From an uncultured Dyadobacter sp. (lineage in GTDB: Bacteria > Bacteroidota > Bacteroidia > Cytophagales > Spirosomataceae), in NCBI GenBank assembly GCA_946481035.1, contig CAMLNK010000201.1, positions 1 to 7,012 on the forward strand: a stretch of 7,012 nucleotides of DNA, written 5' to 3'. The translations under genes and the position numbers were made by a program. The notes under the pieces were generated by a model that was not told the origin of the DNA, did not search any database, and saw only the letters and a program-made list of their open reading frames with translations. Positions 5,689 through 7,012 of this stretch are shown here, piece by piece; position 1 is the first letter of the stretch, and each line of letters opens with the position of its first letter.

Positions 5689-6075
5689 TTATTCGAGCGG
5701 GCTTATCAGGCTCAGCACGGCATCTTCCTCCACTACCCTACCGGCCGCCTTCGCCGCTTTCAGGTACACGCTCATAGGGTATTTCCCATCGAATGCGGGA
5801 TCTATTTCTACCATCGGCACTTTCAGGCGGGCGTGTTTGAGGCTTGCAAGGTCCGAAAGCGACACATAGCTCAGCTCCGGTGTTCCCTGGCCCAGGTCGC
5901 AGAGCCCGAAAGCGATATTATTAACGGGATCGAGCTCGGAGAGCAGCCAAATGGCCTTACCATATTTGGAATGCAGCTTCACGACGGGCGCGTGGTCCTT
6001 GGCAAGCTGGTTTTGCACCTCTTGCGCATTGTGGACCATAATTTCGATTAGATTTTGAGGAATCATTTTTGACAT
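5689..6075 (-). CDS. DUF2958 domain-containing protein
   Basis: The 128-residue cytoplasmic protein opens with M-I-P-Q-N-L-I-E (4-11). It then shows the DUF2958 pattern: V-V-K-L (31-34), A-I-W-L-L-S-E-L-D-P (41-50), I-A-F-G-L-C-D-L-G-Q-G-T-P-E-L-S-Y-V-S-L (54-73) and V-P-M-V-E-I-D-P-A-F (86-95), followed by an Ala-rich helix. Family members are uncharacterised, and many are found on plasmids and integrative elements, though no other mobile-element gene is seen here. The start may be ATG 6075 or ATG 6066; the second matches family N-termini slightly better. The gene is 105 bp upstream of the dioxygenase gene on the same strand, but that gap holds a promoter, so it is probably a separate unit. 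Function is unknown. Confidence 0.8.
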   Translation of the reverse strand: MSKMIPQNLIEIMVHNAQEVQNQLAKDHAPVVKLHSKYGKAIWLLSELDPVNNIAFGLCDLGQGTPELSYVSLSDLASLKHARLKVPMVEIDPAFDGKYPMSVYLKAAKAAGRVVEEDAVLSLISPLE

Positions 6076-6079
6076 GGGA

Positions 6080-6087
6080 CAAATTTA
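6080..6087 (-). promoter_or_regulatory. Possible -7 promoter element of the DUF2958 gene
   Basis: On the minus strand TAAATTTG is an exact TAnnTTTG match, ending just 4 bp before ATG 6075. Transcription would then begin at or a few bases around that ATG. The message would be leaderless if translation starts at 6075, or have a leader of about 8 bases if it starts at 6066. No -33 element is seen at the right spacing. A partial GC-rich hairpin (GGCGC 6100-6104 with GCGCC 6117-6121) lies upstream. Confidence 0.35.
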
Positions 6088-6247
6088 AAGTTTTTGTCTG
6101 GCGCCGGAGCCCGGGAGCGCCACAAAATAAATGCTGGCTGCTCGTGATGCGTTTCAGATTACTTATTTGCCTAACTTTCCATAACGATTCGTCCCTCCAC
6201 TACTTACAAAAAATGACGTATGCGCTCCAGACAGGGAATGCAGAGGC

Positions 6248-6255
6248 TATTTTTG
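6248..6255 (+). promoter_or_regulatory. Possible -7 promoter element of the secreted esterase gene
   Basis: TATTTTTG on the plus strand matches TAnnTTTG, 60 bp upstream of the esterase ATG at 6316, in the 240-bp divergent intergenic region. No convincing -33 TTTG is seen at the right spacing, and the motif is easily met by chance in T-rich DNA. Apart from this and the DUF2958 promoter match I see no other signal in 6076-6315. Confidence 0.25.
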
Positions 6256-6315
6256 GCATATCAAAATTTATTGCAGGGCAAACTAACGCTATCCATCTAT
6301 CATAAAAAGTAACGC

Positions 6316-7012
6316 ATGAAAAAAAATCTATCACTCCTCATCTTATCATTACTTCTCGCAACCTCACACAAAATCCTATCCCAGGTTGTAGTAACATTTC
6401 CAACCGAGAGGGCTGTTTTCCAGCGAAATAACGCCAATGAAGCCGACGTATATATAGGAGGGTACGTCACGCAGCCCTTCCAGAAAATCGAGGTAAGGCT
6501 CACACCCAGGGTGCCCGGCGAAGGCGAATCTTTTCCGTCCGGTGGTGGCTGGGCTTCACTCGACGAGCAGATTTCTGCCGGTCAGTTCTTCGGATCGGTA
6601 CATTTAAAAGGTGGCTGGTACCAGTTGGAAGCACGCGGTATCTCCGCTGGCGGGACTTCGGCCGTCACGACGCTCGAACGCGTGGGGGTGGGTGAAGTGT
6701 TTGTAGTGGCTGGTCAGTCCAATTCGACAGGCGGCGATTCGAATCCAAACGGTCCCGGCGCGGCCTACGATCAGGTCAACAGCGTCAATTTTCAGAATGT
6801 CGACCCGGTTACCTCTACCATTAACCCCTATTTGAACGTACAGTTACCCTGTCCGGAGTTTGTTCACCTCGATGCGAATGTGAAAACGGCGCCGTTCGGT
6901 AACTACGCCTGGTGCTGGGGCTCTTTTGGTGACAAAATTTATGAAAAACTGAGGGTACCGGTCATGATATTCAATGGCGGCTGGTCGAGCACGGGCATCG
7001 ACAACTGGAAAC
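6316..7012 (+). CDS. Secreted SGNH-type esterase, sialate O-acetylesterase-like (partial, 3' end outside window)
   Basis: ATG 6316 opens a frame that stays open for 232 codons to the window edge. Residues 1-22 are a signal peptide (M-K-K-N, a hydrophobic core at 5-15, cleavage probably before Gln23), so the enzyme is exported. Residues about 24-122 look like a beta-sandwich domain. The catalytic region begins at G-E-V-F-V-V-A-G-Q-S-N (126-136) with the block I nucleophile Ser135. W-C-W-G-S-F-G-D-K (199-207) and V-P-V-M-I-F-N-G-G-W-S-S-T (214-226) follow, as in carbohydrate esterases of the SASA/sialate O-acetylesterase group. The next residue after GQSN is Ser, not the Met common in sialate esterases. 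The Asp/His block and any C-terminal sorting domain lie outside the window. It probably removes acetyl groups from polysaccharide; the exact substrate is unknown. A-rich sequence precedes the start. Confidence 0.85.
   Translation, partial: MKKNLSLLILSLLLATSHKILSQVVVTFPTERAVFQRNNANEADVYIGGYVTQPFQKIEVRLTPRVPGEGESFPSGGGWASLDEQISAGQFFGSVHLKGGWYQLEARGISAGGTSAVTTLERVGVGEVFVVAGQSNSTGGDSNPNGPGAAYDQVNSVNFQNVDPVTSTINPYLNVQLPCPEFVHLDANVKTAPFGNYAWCWGSFGDKIYEKLRVPVMIFNGGWSSTGIDNWK

Noticed and set aside
6069..6305. 78-codon plus-strand open frame in the divergent intergenic region
   Set aside because: It overlaps the start of the DUF2958 gene, spans its likely promoter and has no protein-like pattern.

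Overview
The window looks like chromosomal DNA of a Bacteroidota bacterium, most likely of the Cytophagales (Dyadobacter/Spirosoma-like). This rests on the protein types (Bacteroidota-style Crp/Fnr regulator, DUF2383 four-helix protein, DUF2958 protein, secreted GQSN esterase), intermediate GC content, the general lack of Shine-Dalgarno sites, and several matches to the Bacteroidota -7 promoter element TAnnTTTG. It was read by eye only; no database search was run.

Layout. On the plus strand (about 71-1603) lie a small cupin, a CinA C-terminal-type amidase, an 82-residue hypothetical protein that overlaps it by ATGA, and a short hydrophilic lipoprotein. A perfect hairpin at 1604-1630 acts as a two-way terminator between this block and the convergent minus-strand gene for a DUF2383 ferritin-like four-helix protein (1665-2129).

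A minus-strand gene train then runs from about 5631 down to 2276. In transcription order it is: VOC-fold ring-cleaving dioxygenase (MhqO-like), alpha/beta-hydrolase esterase (MhqD/phospholipase-carboxylesterase type), pirin, a receiver-like protein that has lost its phosphoacceptor Asp, and a Crp/Fnr-family regulator. The gaps are 75, 2, about 50 and 15 bp. A -7 promoter match lies just upstream of the dioxygenase gene, and an octamer-repeat palindrome sits between the dioxygenase and esterase genes. By family, the first three genes resemble a quinone/hydroquinone (aromatic electrophile) detoxification module. The last two look like its regulatory part, but that link is inferred from gene order only.

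Upstream is a separate minus-strand DUF2958 gene (5689-6075). A 240-bp divergent intergenic region follows, and then the start of a secreted SGNH/sialate-O-acetylesterase-like enzyme on the plus strand that runs off the window end. I see no RNA genes, insertion sequences, CRISPR arrays, prophage genes or replication origins. Most of the window looks like ordinary accessory metabolism. The stretch best worth a second look is the dioxygenase-esterase-pirin-pseudoreceiver-Crp train.
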